Source of the DNA: an uncultured Gammaproteobacteria bacterium | GTDB lineage: Bacteria > Pseudomonadota > Gammaproteobacteria > HK1 | Reading direction: 5' to 3' | Length of the DNA stretch: 64,000 bases | Assembly (NCBI GenBank): GCA_958295465.1 | Contig: OY282353.1 | Span: forward strand, 5,385,001 to 5,449,000 | Part shown: one piece after another, positions 6,928-16,504 of the stretch | Layout: each line of letters begins with the position of its first letter | Position numbering within the stretch: the stretch's first letter is position 1 | Program-made: the position numbers and the translations under genes | Notes under the pieces: model-generated | Databases searched by the model: none | What the model was told of the DNA's origin: nothing | The model's input: the letters and a program-made list of their open reading frames with translations, nothing else

Positions 6928-9891
6928 CTATCTCTCCTGTTCTTCAGATCGGATCGGGTGAATGACAAAGGTCGCTCCGCCACCTTCCGACGATCTTGCA
7001 ACTACCAAGTCATAGCCTGCTCGACGAAGCGTCTCGCGCGAGATGTGCAGACCCATTCCTCGCCCGCCCGGCTTTCTGGTAAAACCAAATTGGAAAATAT
7101 CGTCACTGTCCCTGGCCTCCACACCAGGGCCGGTATCCGAAATCAAAAAACCTTCGCCTTCCGAATCAAGATCGATTCGTCTCTCCTGTAGCTGATTCTG
7201 CTGAGAAAGCCAGTAAATCGAATTGTCAACAAGGTTGACGAACACCGGATAGAAGGAAGACGGAAAGCCATGTATCCGCATCCGTTTGAATGGATCCGTA
7301 GCATCAAAGGTGATGCTGTGGCGAGAGAATCGTTCGCGAAAGAGATCATCAAGAAATTCGTAAATCTCGAAGCCGCGAATATCTACCGCCTTGCGGTAAA
7401 GCCTCCGCTGAAGTGGCGTAAAGAGTGTCAGGTATCCATCCAGATGATCAAAGCTGGCCCGGATATTTCGGTACAAGTCTTCCAGATTCTCATTGACGTC
7501 GGCCCATGCCTTCAATCTTCGAAGGTTGTTTCGGAGTGACCGTACTGTTGCGCCGAATTCATGGTTGATGACCTCTACCGCCATGCCGAGCTGAGTTAAT
7601 TGCAAGTCAACCTCCATTTCTTCTTCCAGAAGAAGATTCCTCTGTTCGACTGCTACGAGTTGATCGATAGTCGATGTATTACCGCTCAAGTCCACCGCCT
7701 CGAGTTGCGCAAGAAGCGACTCAAGCAGATTGGATTTTTCTTCACTGACTTTCAGTATTCTGGATTCCAGGGTATCCCGGGCGGCCACGAAATCCTCGTC
7801 CGTCAGGTGTGCGGAATCCGTGCGCTGGAATTCGCTGACAACCGCTCGTAGTTCGTTTTCCACTTCTCGAATGCAGGTGCTGGCTACGCTTCGCACCTCG
7901 GTGGCCACTCTGTCCGCTTCCTGCCTCACGCTTGCGCCTCGATTTCTCGTTTGCCGCTTCGCGTGTTGCGCCAATTCATCCAGTGCGGATTCAGCTCGCA
8001 ATCTCCGGCCGATTGCAATTCGAGCATTCTCCGCATGGTCTCCAATAATACCCTCAATCAACTGCTGGGCTGGTCGAAATACGGATTCCTTTAATCCTGA
8101 AAATTCCGTGGTGTAGTCGCGCCACTCCTTCTGTAGCGCTTTGCTCAAGCCTATTCTCGGTCGAGCAATTTTATAACGAGATTCAAGATTCCGAAGTTCG
8201 GCTCTAGCATGTTTCTCAATTTCGAGCACCGCTTCCGAAGCATGCTCAGGGTCGCTGTTACTACATGCCTCTTCCATTCTATCGGAGATCTCCTGGCCAA
8301 GGTGGAGTGCCTCCTGCTGCGGAGTATTGGAGGCGACACGCTCGAAGAATGAACTCAAATCTTCAGAAAATTGGGATTTCCTTACGGAAACGAGTTTTTC
8401 ACGTCGTCTCCGATCGAGTTCCGTCTTTTCAAGCTCCGCTTTCCGTTCTTCGAATCTTTCGCTATGCACGCCTTCTTTTCTGAAAAAATCCGCTGCCATC
8501 TGCACAAAGAAATTCTTCAAGATACTCTTGAATTGCCGATATGCCTTGTTCTCCTGAAAACCTTCTCTTCCGGCCTTTTCATGGAGATTCTTGTTGTTCT
8601 CGTTGTCTATTTCGATAACTCCAAACATCTTTCTGTGTGAAAAATAATAATAGTAAGCACTTTTTGTTCTGTGGAATTCTATATCCAACCAATCATAATC
8701 CGTATTTCCGTAGGGCAAAATACGCACTCCGTTCCGATATATGTACAAGCCGCCAATTTCTGCCATTTTCTGCGTCATCATGAGATGTTCTTGGGGAGGG
8801 AGGGTCGAGTGTTTATTATCCCCCTCGATGGCCGCAAAACAAATCGAAAATGGCCCACACGTCGTCATGTTCCCGGCTGCTCCGGTCCATGGAATCACAT
8901 GATTCTCAATAGATTCTCCGTATATGGACACAGCTCCCGCAAACTGGCCGTATTGGTCGAAACTACCCTCTATTTGATGATCGGCATTCCGAAATTCGTC
9001 AGGAGTGAAAAACGATCCTTCACCAATGAGATCATCCGCGACCTCGTCGGTCTTGTGATCCCTGAATGCCGCACTGATAACCGATGGAGAATGGTCCGGA
9101 GTCATCGTATTCGTGAAACCCAAAAGCGCCTTGGTCAGGGGTGTTGCCGTAACGGTTCTTCGTTCGCCATCGATATCCATGGGAAGAAGATCAGAGCTCG
9201 GCAGGATAATGAAATGGGTGCCTCCTCCCGTGTCGACCAGGGAAGGGGCTCCAAGATAAGTATTGATATTTCTCGGATCAACGTTGAACTGTCCAAGTTC
9301 ATCGGCAATGCGGAGATAGAATTCTTCTCCTATCGTATCTCTGAGGCGTTCATTATTCTCACCAAATTCTAGAACAATATCGTATATGTCTTCGCCTGAA
9401 GGTAGTTCTCCACCAACGAACGTTCGAACGGGAATTCGGATGTCGTCAATGTCGACTCCGGGACATTCATAAAGACTCCAGTTGACGAAAGCTACGGTCA
9501 AATCCGATAAAATCCCCTCGCGTCTGGCGCGTGTAAGCACTAGAACCTGCGGTCCAATCGTTGCGATAGCCAAACGGCCTATACCTTTCTCGCCCAACAT
9601 CGGGCGTAACCGTTGATCCGCGTCATGCGGCATCGGCCTCATACCGCCGGAGTCGAGCTTGCTCTCGGTTCCGACGGTCAGCCATCGTTCGATGAATTCC
9701 TCCCGGGTCATACCCATGCCGTCATCTCGTAGTACGAAAAGGCCATCGGTACGATAATAGTCGATCTCTACGCGCCGGGCGTACGCGTCGTGCGCGTTCT
9801 TGAACAACTCACTGATCGCCGTCGGAATCCCTGCAATCTGCTGCCGACCGAGCATATCCAGGGTTCGGGCGCGTGTCTTGAATGTAATCAT
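6928..9891 (-). CDS. Double GHKL ATPase: Hsp90/MutL-like N-terminus plus histidine-kinase-like C-terminus
   Basis: 987 residues with two separate ATP-binding modules. N-terminal module: ISELFKNAHDAYA (26-38, N-box), DDGMGM (56-61) and GEKGIGRLAIATIG (100-113), as in Hsp90/MORC/MutL ATPases. A long charged, probably coiled-coil middle follows (about 430-760). The C-terminal module looks like a sensor kinase: INHEF with H777 as candidate phospho-His, VNLVDNS (886-892, N-box), DTGPG (919-923), then FTRKPGGRGMGLHIS (G2). No membrane segment is seen, so it is cytoplasmic. The gene follows the cytosine methyltransferase with no spacer (TAG then ATG) and precedes the receiver gene. GHKL ATPases beside Dcm and Vsr genes are known from predicted restriction systems; the added kinase module is the unusual part. 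Confidence 0.85.
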   Translation of the reverse strand: MITFKTRARTLDMLGRQQIAGIPTAISELFKNAHDAYARRVEIDYYRTDGLFVLRDDGMGMTREEFIERWLTVGTESKLDSGGMRPMPHDADQRLRPMLGEKGIGRLAIATIGPQVLVLTRARREGILSDLTVAFVNWSLYECPGVDIDDIRIPVRTFVGGELPSGEDIYDIVLEFGENNERLRDTIGEEFYLRIADELGQFNVDPRNINTYLGAPSLVDTGGGTHFIILPSSDLLPMDIDGERRTVTATPLTKALLGFTNTMTPDHSPSVISAAFRDHKTDEVADDLIGEGSFFTPDEFRNADHQIEGSFDQYGQFAGAVSIYGESIENHVIPWTGAAGNMTTCGPFSICFAAIEGDNKHSTLPPQEHLMMTQKMAEIGGLYIYRNGVRILPYGNTDYDWLDIEFHRTKSAYYYYFSHRKMFGVIEIDNENNKNLHEKAGREGFQENKAYRQFKSILKNFFVQMAADFFRKEGVHSERFEERKAELEKTELDRRRREKLVSVRKSQFSEDLSSFFERVASNTPQQEALHLGQEISDRMEEACSNSDPEHASEAVLEIEKHARAELRNLESRYKIARPRIGLSKALQKEWRDYTTEFSGLKESVFRPAQQLIEGIIGDHAENARIAIGRRLRAESALDELAQHAKRQTRNRGASVRQEADRVATEVRSVASTCIREVENELRAVVSEFQRTDSAHLTDEDFVAARDTLESRILKVSEEKSNLLESLLAQLEAVDLSGNTSTIDQLVAVEQRNLLLEEEMEVDLQLTQLGMAVEVINHEFGATVRSLRNNLRRLKAWADVNENLEDLYRNIRASFDHLDGYLTLFTPLQRRLYRKAVDIRGFEIYEFLDDLFRERFSRHSITFDATDPFKRMRIHGFPSSFYPVFVNLVDNSIYWLSQQNQLQERRIDLDSEGEGFLISDTGPGVEARDSDDIFQFGFTRKPGGRGMGLHISRETLRRAGYDLVVARSSEGGGATFVIHPIRSEEQER

Positions 9892-10965
9892 CTAGGCCAA
9901 CACCTCCATTTCTTTGAGATGCCGGATGACATGCCGGCCGATGATTTTTGCCAGTCGTACAGGTACGGCATTCCCAATTTGGCGAGACATCGAAGCAAGA
10001 CTTCCTTCAAATATGAAATCAAGGGGAAACGTTTGCAAACTCGCCGCTTCACGTACACTGATGGCTCGGTCCTGTTCCGGATGCCCGAAACGTCCGTTCG
10101 AGTAGCTGATGCAGCGCGTGGTCAATCCGGAGGCCGGTCGATTCCACGACATACGGCCGTAAACGTCGCTGTAGCCGGCAAACTTCTTGTGACAATCCAA
10201 ACGCAGCCGTTCAGGCCAATCTCGGTGCCCTCCGCCTTCGGGAGTGGCCCGTATACGTTCCAGATTAAGTTCCGACAAAGCAGCCGCGCGGTGGTTCGGA
10301 ACAGTTGCATGTTCCTCTCCCGCCGCGATGGGTGGTAGATCTTCAATCCAGGATCTCACCGTTTCATATCGACGATTTGTTTCCGGTCCGTTTGTCTTCG
10401 GTGGAAGATTGATCGGACCGTGGCGGCTCGCCAGAAGCACAAGTCGCCTCCGGCTTTGAGGAATGCCATACTTCATGAGCGATATGGGCTCGTGATCAAA
10501 ATGATAACCGGCAGTTTTCAGGTTTCCAAGAAATCCGCCGAATGGCTCAGTGGAACGACTGAATTTCTGAAGACCGGGCACGTTTTCGATGAATACGATA
10601 TCCGGTTTGCAGTCCCGGACAAATTTTGCGAAATATGAAAGCATAGGTAGACGATCGTCTTCTTTCCGGTCACGGAGCCGGGTGTTCTGTTTTGTAAATG
10701 GCTGGCACGGAGCACATCCGCAGAAGAGGATGGGATTCGATCTTTCCGCGTTGACCAGGGAGCGAACGTAATCAACTGGCATATCGCGGATGTTCTTGGA
10801 TTCGAACGGCACCGAAGGGAAATTTATTCGAAAGGTACGCTGCGCATCCGGGTCATTATCGAGCGCAAAAGCAAGCTCCATGCCGGCGTCACGAAAACCG
10901 CAACTCGCTCCGCCGCAACCGGAGAAGAAATCATAAACTTTAACGTTCACTTTCCTATCTTCCAT
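9892..10965 (-). CDS. C5-cytosine DNA methyltransferase
   Basis: 358 residues from ATG 10965 (MEDRKVNVKVYDFFSGCGGAS). Classical 5mC motifs occur in order: FFSGCGG (13-19, AdoMet), CAPCQPF with catalytic Cys87, FIENVPGL (126-132), QSRRRLVLLASR and GNAVPVRLAKIIGRH at the end. The variable region before the last motif is the target-recognition domain; the site methylated cannot be read from sequence. The start overlaps the vsr stop by 11 bases. It could be called a DrmMII-like methylase because class II DISARM uses a 5mC enzyme, but its partners (vsr, GHKL ATPase) point to a separate module. The reading frame extends upstream to 11043, but the conserved protein begins at 10965. Confidence 0.93.
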   Translation of the reverse strand: MEDRKVNVKVYDFFSGCGGASCGFRDAGMELAFALDNDPDAQRTFRINFPSVPFESKNIRDMPVDYVRSLVNAERSNPILFCGCAPCQPFTKQNTRLRDRKEDDRLPMLSYFAKFVRDCKPDIVFIENVPGLQKFSRSTEPFGGFLGNLKTAGYHFDHEPISLMKYGIPQSRRRLVLLASRHGPINLPPKTNGPETNRRYETVRSWIEDLPPIAAGEEHATVPNHRAAALSELNLERIRATPEGGGHRDWPERLRLDCHKKFAGYSDVYGRMSWNRPASGLTTRCISYSNGRFGHPEQDRAISVREAASLQTFPLDFIFEGSLASMSRQIGNAVPVRLAKIIGRHVIRHLKEMEVLA

Positions 10966-11383
10966 TAACCGGATCTTCGCAGAGGAAGCAACGTACCCTT
11001 CCGGTAAGCTGTTCGCGATTCCGGGTTTCACATTCCCAGACAACCAATACCATCCAGCCTGTTTTCTTCAAGGTTGTGATATTTTGCTGATCACGTTCCA
11101 TATTTCTTGATAGTTTCCGTTCCCAGAATGTTTTATTGGTTTCAGGCCACTTTGCTTTCTTGCAATCCTCGTGTCCATGCCAGAAACAACCATGCACAAA
11201 AATAACTTTCCTGTGTCGAGGAAAGACCAGATCCGGGCGGCCGGGCAGATCCTCCCTGTGCAACCGAAAACGGTAACCCAGACCGTGTGCCACTTGCCTT
11301 ACGACAAGTTCGGGCTTCGTGCCGGTTGCGGACACGCGCGCCATGATTTTGCTGCGCTTCTCCTGGCTGTATATGTCGGTCAT
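10955..11383 (-). CDS. vsr: Very short patch repair (Vsr) endonuclease
   Basis: 142 residues from ATG 11383 (MTDIYSQEKRSKIMARVS), the normal Vsr length. The core LPGRPDLVFPRHRKVIFVHG then CFWHGHEDC carries D51, H64 and H69 at exactly the positions of the catalytic residues of E. coli Vsr. Vsr nicks 5' of T in T:G mismatches formed by deamination of 5-methylcytosine, so its coupling to the adjacent methyltransferase (11-base overlap) is functionally expected. In GHKL-linked modules a Vsr-fold enzyme may instead be the restriction nuclease. The frame extends upstream to 11467 without homology, so the shorter start is preferred. Confidence 0.93.
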   Translation of the reverse strand: MTDIYSQEKRSKIMARVSATGTKPELVVRQVAHGLGYRFRLHREDLPGRPDLVFPRHRKVIFVHGCFWHGHEDCKKAKWPETNKTFWERKLSRNMERDQQNITTLKKTGWMVLVVWECETRNREQLTGRVRCFLCEDPVNGR

Positions 11384-11912
11384 CGCGCGGGTCCACGGAC
11401 GGGAAGGCTTCCGTTCGGTGACCGGTGCGCTGCCGGACGGCAGGTGGCCCCGGTTGATGCAAGCCATCCGTCTTCACCGTTTCCGTCCTTTCGGGTGCGT
11501 TGATGTTCTCCCCGACCGACTCGGAGATCAGGCCGGCAAACATTGCTTCTCCCGGACCGATGCGACGGCCTGCACTTGGTGAACGGGAGCCGTTGCCGTT
11601 TTCCTTCTCCGGGAGCGATCTTGATCGCCGCAGGGAGCGACAGTGAAAGGTGCGGTATGAAGCCACAAGGGGCGAAAGAACCAAGGCCGCTCAAGAGACG
11701 GCGGAAAGACCCCTCCCGGTCCTTGACCATCACTCGTTCCTCTCTGTTGCGTGACGTGTCCGGAACAACCTCTGCGCCCCAATTTGTCAATTTTATCAAC
11801 ATGTTAATGACAAAGATGCTCTGCTCCACGGGTAGCCTCCACAGGATATTGTACCTGTGTCGATAGCGCGTCACCTTCGGTTGTGAAGCACTTGGATTCC
11901 CTGGTGGCCTCC
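11384..11912. other. Spacer between drmMI and vsr; AT-rich core with palindromes, no gene recognised
   Basis: 529 bases. Short open frames on both strands resemble nothing known and have no ribosome sites. The part at 11780-11815 is strongly AT-rich and holds an 8-bp palindrome (AACATGTT, 11798-11805) and an inverted repeat TTGTCA (11784-11789) / TGACAA (11808-11813). Read on the minus strand this includes TTGACA, a possible -35, upstream of vsr. It is the natural place for a promoter of the vsr-dcm-GHKL-receiver operon and marks the compositional border of that module. Confidence 0.4.
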
Positions 11913-14900
11913 TCAGCGCTCGGGGAGAAGCCAGTGCGGTTTCGGCTCCGCGACCATTGGGGGGCTGCTGGGTGACGACGTTATCCTGGACCGTGATCGT
12001 GTGGATGTCGGCTTCGGAGGTTGCGTGGCGGCCTCGGTGCGGGCTTCCTCGGCGGCGCGTTCGGCGTTGAGGGCGAGGAGGCGGGCGAGCACTTCGTCGC
12101 GGACGGCGTCGGGCCAGCGGTAGCGGTAGGGCTTCTTCTTCCGGCCCCAGGTGGCTTCGTCGATCTCGTGGTCGAGGAGGAAGTCGCAGTCGGTGGGGAC
12201 GTCGTCCCACCCGTAGGCGTCGAGGACGGCGCGGTCCATGGCCGCGTGCAGGGCGCGGAGCTCGGCGATGTCGGGGTCGTTCTCGTAAGGGTCGTGGAAG
12301 CGGTTGTAGGTCTTGGTCATTCCCTCGCCGTTTCGGACCATGAGGGCGGCGCGGAAGTCGTAGTACGCCTTGCCGGCGGCTTCGAGGCCGGGATGGGTCT
12401 CCCAGCCCTCGGGGAAGGGGAAGGTCTCGAAGCAGTCGGAGGGGGTGTAGCGGAGCCGGTCTTCCAGGGACGAGCCGAAGAAACGCGCCCAGATTTCGTG
12501 GGGACGGGATTGGAGGGCGCAGAAGGCGGAGTGAGTGTCGAATGCGAAGACGATGACTGAATCGCTGTGAACCGATTCAGCGGACAGGAATGTAAACGCC
12601 GCATTTTGGCCGTAACGAGAGATCGCCAACACCCGTTCCAGTCCCGCGGTGGAGGAATACAGATCCTTGGCAAGCGAGCCGTACTGCCACCAGAATATTG
12701 CGCGTTTCCGCCCGATGGCGTTCCTGGTCAGATGAGCGCGTTCGGGCTTCACCCTCTCCTCCACGATCGCCAGCAACTCCGGCCAGTCCGCCGCCACCGG
12801 CTCCGGGTAGTCGTGCGGCACCATCGGCTGCCGTCGCAGCTCCCGCCTCCGCTCCTCGTCCGCATCTGCCCATGACTCCCCGACGCCCTCCCGCTCCCGG
12901 CGCAACGGATACCGGCGCCGTTGGTCGTCTGCTCCTGCCCATGACTCTCCAACGTCCTCTGATTCCCCGGAGTCCCATGACTCCCCGAAGTCCTCCCGCT
13001 CCCGGCGCAACGGATACCGGCGCCGTTGGTCGTCCGCCCCTGCCCATGACTCCCCAACGTCCTCTGATTCCCCGGGGTCCCATGACTCCCCGAAGTCCTC
13101 CCGCTCCCGGCGCAACGGATACCGGCGCCGCCGGTTCTCCGCATTCGCCCATGATTCCTCAGCGTCCTCTGATTCCCCGGGGTCCCGCGACTCCCCGACC
13201 GCCTCCCGAGACTCCCCGATGTCCTCCCACGACTCCCCGACCTCCTCCCGGCGCAACGGATAGTCGCGGAAGTTGATGACGTAGCGGTGGTGCGCGTGGG
13301 TCGGGCTGGTGTTCACTTCCTCCCCGCCGATGTAGGGGAAGATCGCCTCCCGATTGCGCGGGTTGTCCTCGATGAGCCGCCGCATCTCGGCCAGCGGCGA
13401 GGCGACGCCTTTCTTGTCGGTGTCGTCGAAGGTGAAGCCCATGCCGAGGACGTAGCTGCCCACGAAGCTCTTCCCCGCGTTCCTGGCCAGCCGCGCCGGG
13501 TCGGCATGGCCGCCCTGATGGAACAGAAAGGCGGTGATGGTGCCGACGTTCGCACCGTCGAGCACCTTGCCCCCGGCGTACCCGCCCCTGGCGATGTGCA
13601 GCACGCTCACCACCACCGCCGCCTCGCCCGGCCACTTCACCCGCCTGGTAGCCCGGTAGATCTCGCCGCCATGCTCGCAGATCCGGCGCAGGCCGCTGGA
13701 CCGGGTGTCGCCCTGGGCGATGGTGTTGGTGGCGATCAGGCCAAGGGCGCCGCCGTCCCGCACCAGGTCGAAGGCGCGCCGGTAGAAGTGTGCCACCAGA
13801 TCCGCATTGCCGTGGCTCCCTTCGTGCAGGGTCTTGAGCCAGTCCGGGTAATGGGCGACGTTGCCGGCCGCCAGGGCATTCTTCCCCGCGAAGGGCGGAT
13901 TCCCCACGAACGCATCGAAGCCGGGGTTCTCCCGGTCGAACACCTCGGGGAGCTCGATCTCCCAGTGGAAGGGGGCGAGCGGCGGGTTGCCGTGGCGTCG
14001 CTCCTCGAGCCAGCTCAGGTACCGGATGGCCTCCCCGTCCACGACCGCATCCGCGAACTCGAGCCGCTTCGCTTCCCGTTGCATCGGCTTCGCCTCCGCG
14101 AAGAACGCGGCGAGGGCCAAGTCGCCGAAAAGCCGCACCGCTTCGAGCTCGTCGTGCGCGTCGCGCCACAAGTCATGCCGCTCCCGATCGGAGACCTCCT
14201 CCCCCGCCTCCCGGATGCGCCGGCGTAGCGCCGCCGCCTTCGCCACGTGCTCGCGCACCCGCATGACCTCGAAGCCCGCCTGGAGGGGCTGCGTGTCCGG
14301 GAGCCAGTGGAATGCCTCGATCTGCCGGCGCGACAGCCCCACCAGCGAATCCCCGTGGCGGAAGGCGTGGTCCACGAAGGTCAGCGGGTGGTCCCGCGCC
14401 AGTGTGCTCAGCCAAAGCGAGACCTTGGCGAGGTCCACGGCCGTCGGGTTCCGATCGATGCCGTAGAGGCAGCGCTGGGCGACGAGGCGGCGGGCGTGGA
14501 TCACCTCGTCCTCGTCGGGCGGGATGACCGGCATCTCGCCGTGCGCGCCCCACGCATCGACGAGGGCGTCGGCGAGCTGGCGGCAGGTCTCGACCAGGAA
14601 CGCGCCGGAGCCCATGGCCGGGTCGCAGACCTTGAGGTCGAGGATCTGCGCCGGGGTCGGCGCCCGCCCGTCCTCGCCGCGCAGCCGGTCGAGGACGGGC
14701 GCGAGGGCATGGCGGACGATGGGCTCGGTGAGCTCGCGGGGCGTGTAGTGGGAGCCGGACCGGCGGCGTTCTTCGTTCGGTTGCAGCACCAGGGCACCGG
14801 GCGGCACGAGGTCCGGGGTCGCGTCCTTGTCCAGCACCCGGTCCAGGGCCGCGTGCAGGTCGTCCACCGTCTGCGCGGCCCGGAGCCCCTTTGCGACGGT

Positions 14901-16412
14901 ATCCGTCACGTTCCGGTCCGCGCGCGCCTTGAGCCATCGCGCGCGGTCGCCCCTCGGCTGTGCCAGCAGCGCGTCGAGATCGACGGTGCTCGGCGCGCCG
15001 AGCTTCTTCGCGGGCTTGACGGCCACCGATGGGCCGGTCGCGATCTCCATGCGGAAGCCCATGATGGTCTCGTACACGGAGCCGATCTGCTCCACGTCCA
15101 GGGTGCGGTAGGAGATGCGGTCGCCGTCGAGCACGAGCAGTTTCTCCAGCACCCGGTGGACGGCGCCGTCGGAGACGAGCGGCGGCCGTACCCGCTCGAT
15201 CGTCTGCCGGGCGCCCGCGCCGGCATGGCGGCCTTCGAGGAAGGGGAAGCGGTCCGGATCGAACAGCGCGCCGCGGCGTTCCGGCAGGCTGAGCGCGCCG
15301 CCGGTACGCCAGGCGCGTGCTCCGTCGTGGATGAGGCGAAACAGCACGAGAAGCTGCGCCCAGGCGCCGAAGCGCTGGTCCATGGTGTCGGGGTGGAGCG
15401 CGGCGTCTTCGCGCAAGCGCCGGTAGAGGCCGGCGAGCGAGTAGTGGCGGGCGAAGGTCTCATCCTTCGGCAACACGCCGCGCTCCTCGGCATAGAGCAG
15501 GAAGACCAGCCGCAGGATGACGGAGAGCAGGCCGCGGTAGACGTCGTCGCGGTCCCCGCCGGGGGAGAGCGGCTCGCGCAGCAGCTCGCCGCGGGAAGCG
15601 TCGTGGGCAGTCTGGAGCCCGCGAAGAAGCTCGTAGAGCGCATGCATCACCTGCTCCGAGAGGCGCTCGCTCACTTCGTTCTGATATCTGCGGCTGTCCT
15701 CCAGAAGGGCGGCGAGCCGCTGGGCGCGTGGCAATGCGAGAAGTCGTTGCTCGGAGAGGAGCAGGCGGAGGGCGGAGCACAGGGGGCGCCCCGCGCTTCG
15801 GCTCATGTCCGCGACGCGGAAGTCCATCCAGCCGGAGCTTTCGCCGCGCGGGGCGGAGACGAGGCGGAGCGCGACGCCGTTGAAGAGCAGGCCACCGGAC
15901 ACCCCGGCGCCTCGGAGCAGCCGCTCGATGCGGCCATGGGGCGAGGCTTCCAGCCGCGGCCCGGCGCCGCCGCCGGTTGCCGGCGCGTCGAAATCCTGGC
16001 CCGGGTCGAGCACCTGCACCAGAAGCTGCCACGGCGGCTGCCCGTCCCGCGGGTCGCGCTCGCGGACGGCGAAGTGGGGGCGTAGCGTCTCGCCGTAGTC
16101 CGGGAGCGGAACCTCCAGCTCGGCCGGAATCGGGGCTTCCTCCGTGCCGGCATACCCGCGGGGCGAGAAGCCCCAGCCGAGGACGGCGCCAGCGAACTCC
16201 CGGAAGTCGGGGAGGCAGGGCTCCGGGCCGCGCGCCGGGTCGAACTCACGCTCGCGGACGCAAGCGGCCAGCCGGCTCTGCCCTTCCGCATCCTGGCGGT
16301 TCAGGACCGCGCCCGCCTTGACCAGCGCGGGAGCCGAGACCACGAGGCCGTTCGGCTGGATGAAGCCGAGCCATTCGAGGTGGGCGCGGGTGTCGGGGTC
16401 GGGGGCGGGCAT
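11913..16412 (-). CDS. drmMI: DISARM class I N6-adenine DNA methyltransferase DrmMI
   Basis: 1499 residues, a large one-chain adenine methylase like PglX/Eco57I-type enzymes. The AdoMet motif is VCDPAMGSGAFLVE and the catalytic motif is GNPPF in FDAFVGNPPFAGKNA. The N-terminus MPAPDPDTRAHLEWLGFIQP and the ordering next to drmD/drmA identify it as DrmMI, which marks self DNA in DISARM. After THAHHRYVINFRDYPLRRE it carries a repeat insertion (bases about 12,864-13,262) of YPLRRERE-DFGESW-GESEDVGESW units, then resumes with ELLAIVEERVKPER. The reading frame is intact through the repeats. It is larger than I expect for the family, mainly because of this insert. It ends 529 bases before vsr. Confidence 0.93.
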   Translation of the reverse strand: MPAPDPDTRAHLEWLGFIQPNGLVVSAPALVKAGAVLNRQDAEGQSRLAACVREREFDPARGPEPCLPDFREFAGAVLGWGFSPRGYAGTEEAPIPAELEVPLPDYGETLRPHFAVRERDPRDGQPPWQLLVQVLDPGQDFDAPATGGGAGPRLEASPHGRIERLLRGAGVSGGLLFNGVALRLVSAPRGESSGWMDFRVADMSRSAGRPLCSALRLLLSEQRLLALPRAQRLAALLEDSRRYQNEVSERLSEQVMHALYELLRGLQTAHDASRGELLREPLSPGGDRDDVYRGLLSVILRLVFLLYAEERGVLPKDETFARHYSLAGLYRRLREDAALHPDTMDQRFGAWAQLLVLFRLIHDGARAWRTGGALSLPERRGALFDPDRFPFLEGRHAGAGARQTIERVRPPLVSDGAVHRVLEKLLVLDGDRISYRTLDVEQIGSVYETIMGFRMEIATGPSVAVKPAKKLGAPSTVDLDALLAQPRGDRARWLKARADRNVTDTVAKGLRAAQTVDDLHAALDRVLDKDATPDLVPPGALVLQPNEERRRSGSHYTPRELTEPIVRHALAPVLDRLRGEDGRAPTPAQILDLKVCDPAMGSGAFLVETCRQLADALVDAWGAHGEMPVIPPDEDEVIHARRLVAQRCLYGIDRNPTAVDLAKVSLWLSTLARDHPLTFVDHAFRHGDSLVGLSRRQIEAFHWLPDTQPLQAGFEVMRVREHVAKAAALRRRIREAGEEVSDRERHDLWRDAHDELEAVRLFGDLALAAFFAEAKPMQREAKRLEFADAVVDGEAIRYLSWLEERRHGNPPLAPFHWEIELPEVFDRENPGFDAFVGNPPFAGKNALAAGNVAHYPDWLKTLHEGSHGNADLVAHFYRRAFDLVRDGGALGLIATNTIAQGDTRSSGLRRICEHGGEIYRATRRVKWPGEAAVVVSVLHIARGGYAGGKVLDGANVGTITAFLFHQGGHADPARLARNAGKSFVGSYVLGMGFTFDDTDKKGVASPLAEMRRLIEDNPRNREAIFPYIGGEEVNTSPTHAHHRYVINFRDYPLRREEVGESWEDIGESREAVGESRDPGESEDAEESWANAENRRRRYPLRREREDFGESWDPGESEDVGESWAGADDQRRRYPLRREREDFGESWDSGESEDVGESWAGADDQRRRYPLRREREGVGESWADADEERRRELRRQPMVPHDYPEPVAADWPELLAIVEERVKPERAHLTRNAIGRKRAIFWWQYGSLAKDLYSSTAGLERVLAISRYGQNAAFTFLSAESVHSDSVIVFAFDTHSAFCALQSRPHEIWARFFGSSLEDRLRYTPSDCFETFPFPEGWETHPGLEAAGKAYYDFRAALMVRNGEGMTKTYNRFHDPYENDPDIAELRALHAAMDRAVLDAYGWDDVPTDCDFLLDHEIDEATWGRKKKPYRYRWPDAVRDEVLARLLALNAERAAEEARTEAATQPPKPTSTRSRSRITSSPSSPPMVAEPKPHWLLPER
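12864..13262. repeat. In-frame 105-bp tandem repeat inside drmMI
   Basis: The block starting CCGCTCCCGGCGCAACGG recurs at 12891, 12996 and 13101 (period exactly 105 bp, 35 codons). A longer, diverged unit follows near 13245 (141 bp further). Each unit encodes YPLRRERE, then GESW, GESE, GESW subunits. Because 105 is a multiple of 3, gain or loss of units keeps the frame, so copy number can vary without inactivating the enzyme. Confidence 0.9.
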
Positions 16413-16504
16413 GTGACCGTCGCCGGTCTATCCGGGCTCGGGCGCGCGGCAGAGGGCCGAAGACATCGTGCAAGGGATGGACATCGAGCGCGCCCGTCGT
16501 CGGT

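Noticed and set aside
11380..12210. Open frame of 276 codons across the drmMI-vsr spacer
   Set aside because: It overlaps the end of drmMI and the spacer, has no ribosome site and resembles no protein.
12864..13262. Possible CRISPR array
   Set aside because: The 105-bp units are tandem, without unique spacers, and lie in frame inside drmMI.
14247..16085. 612-codon open frame antisense to drmMI
   Set aside because: Shadow frame; drmMI is intact on the other strand.
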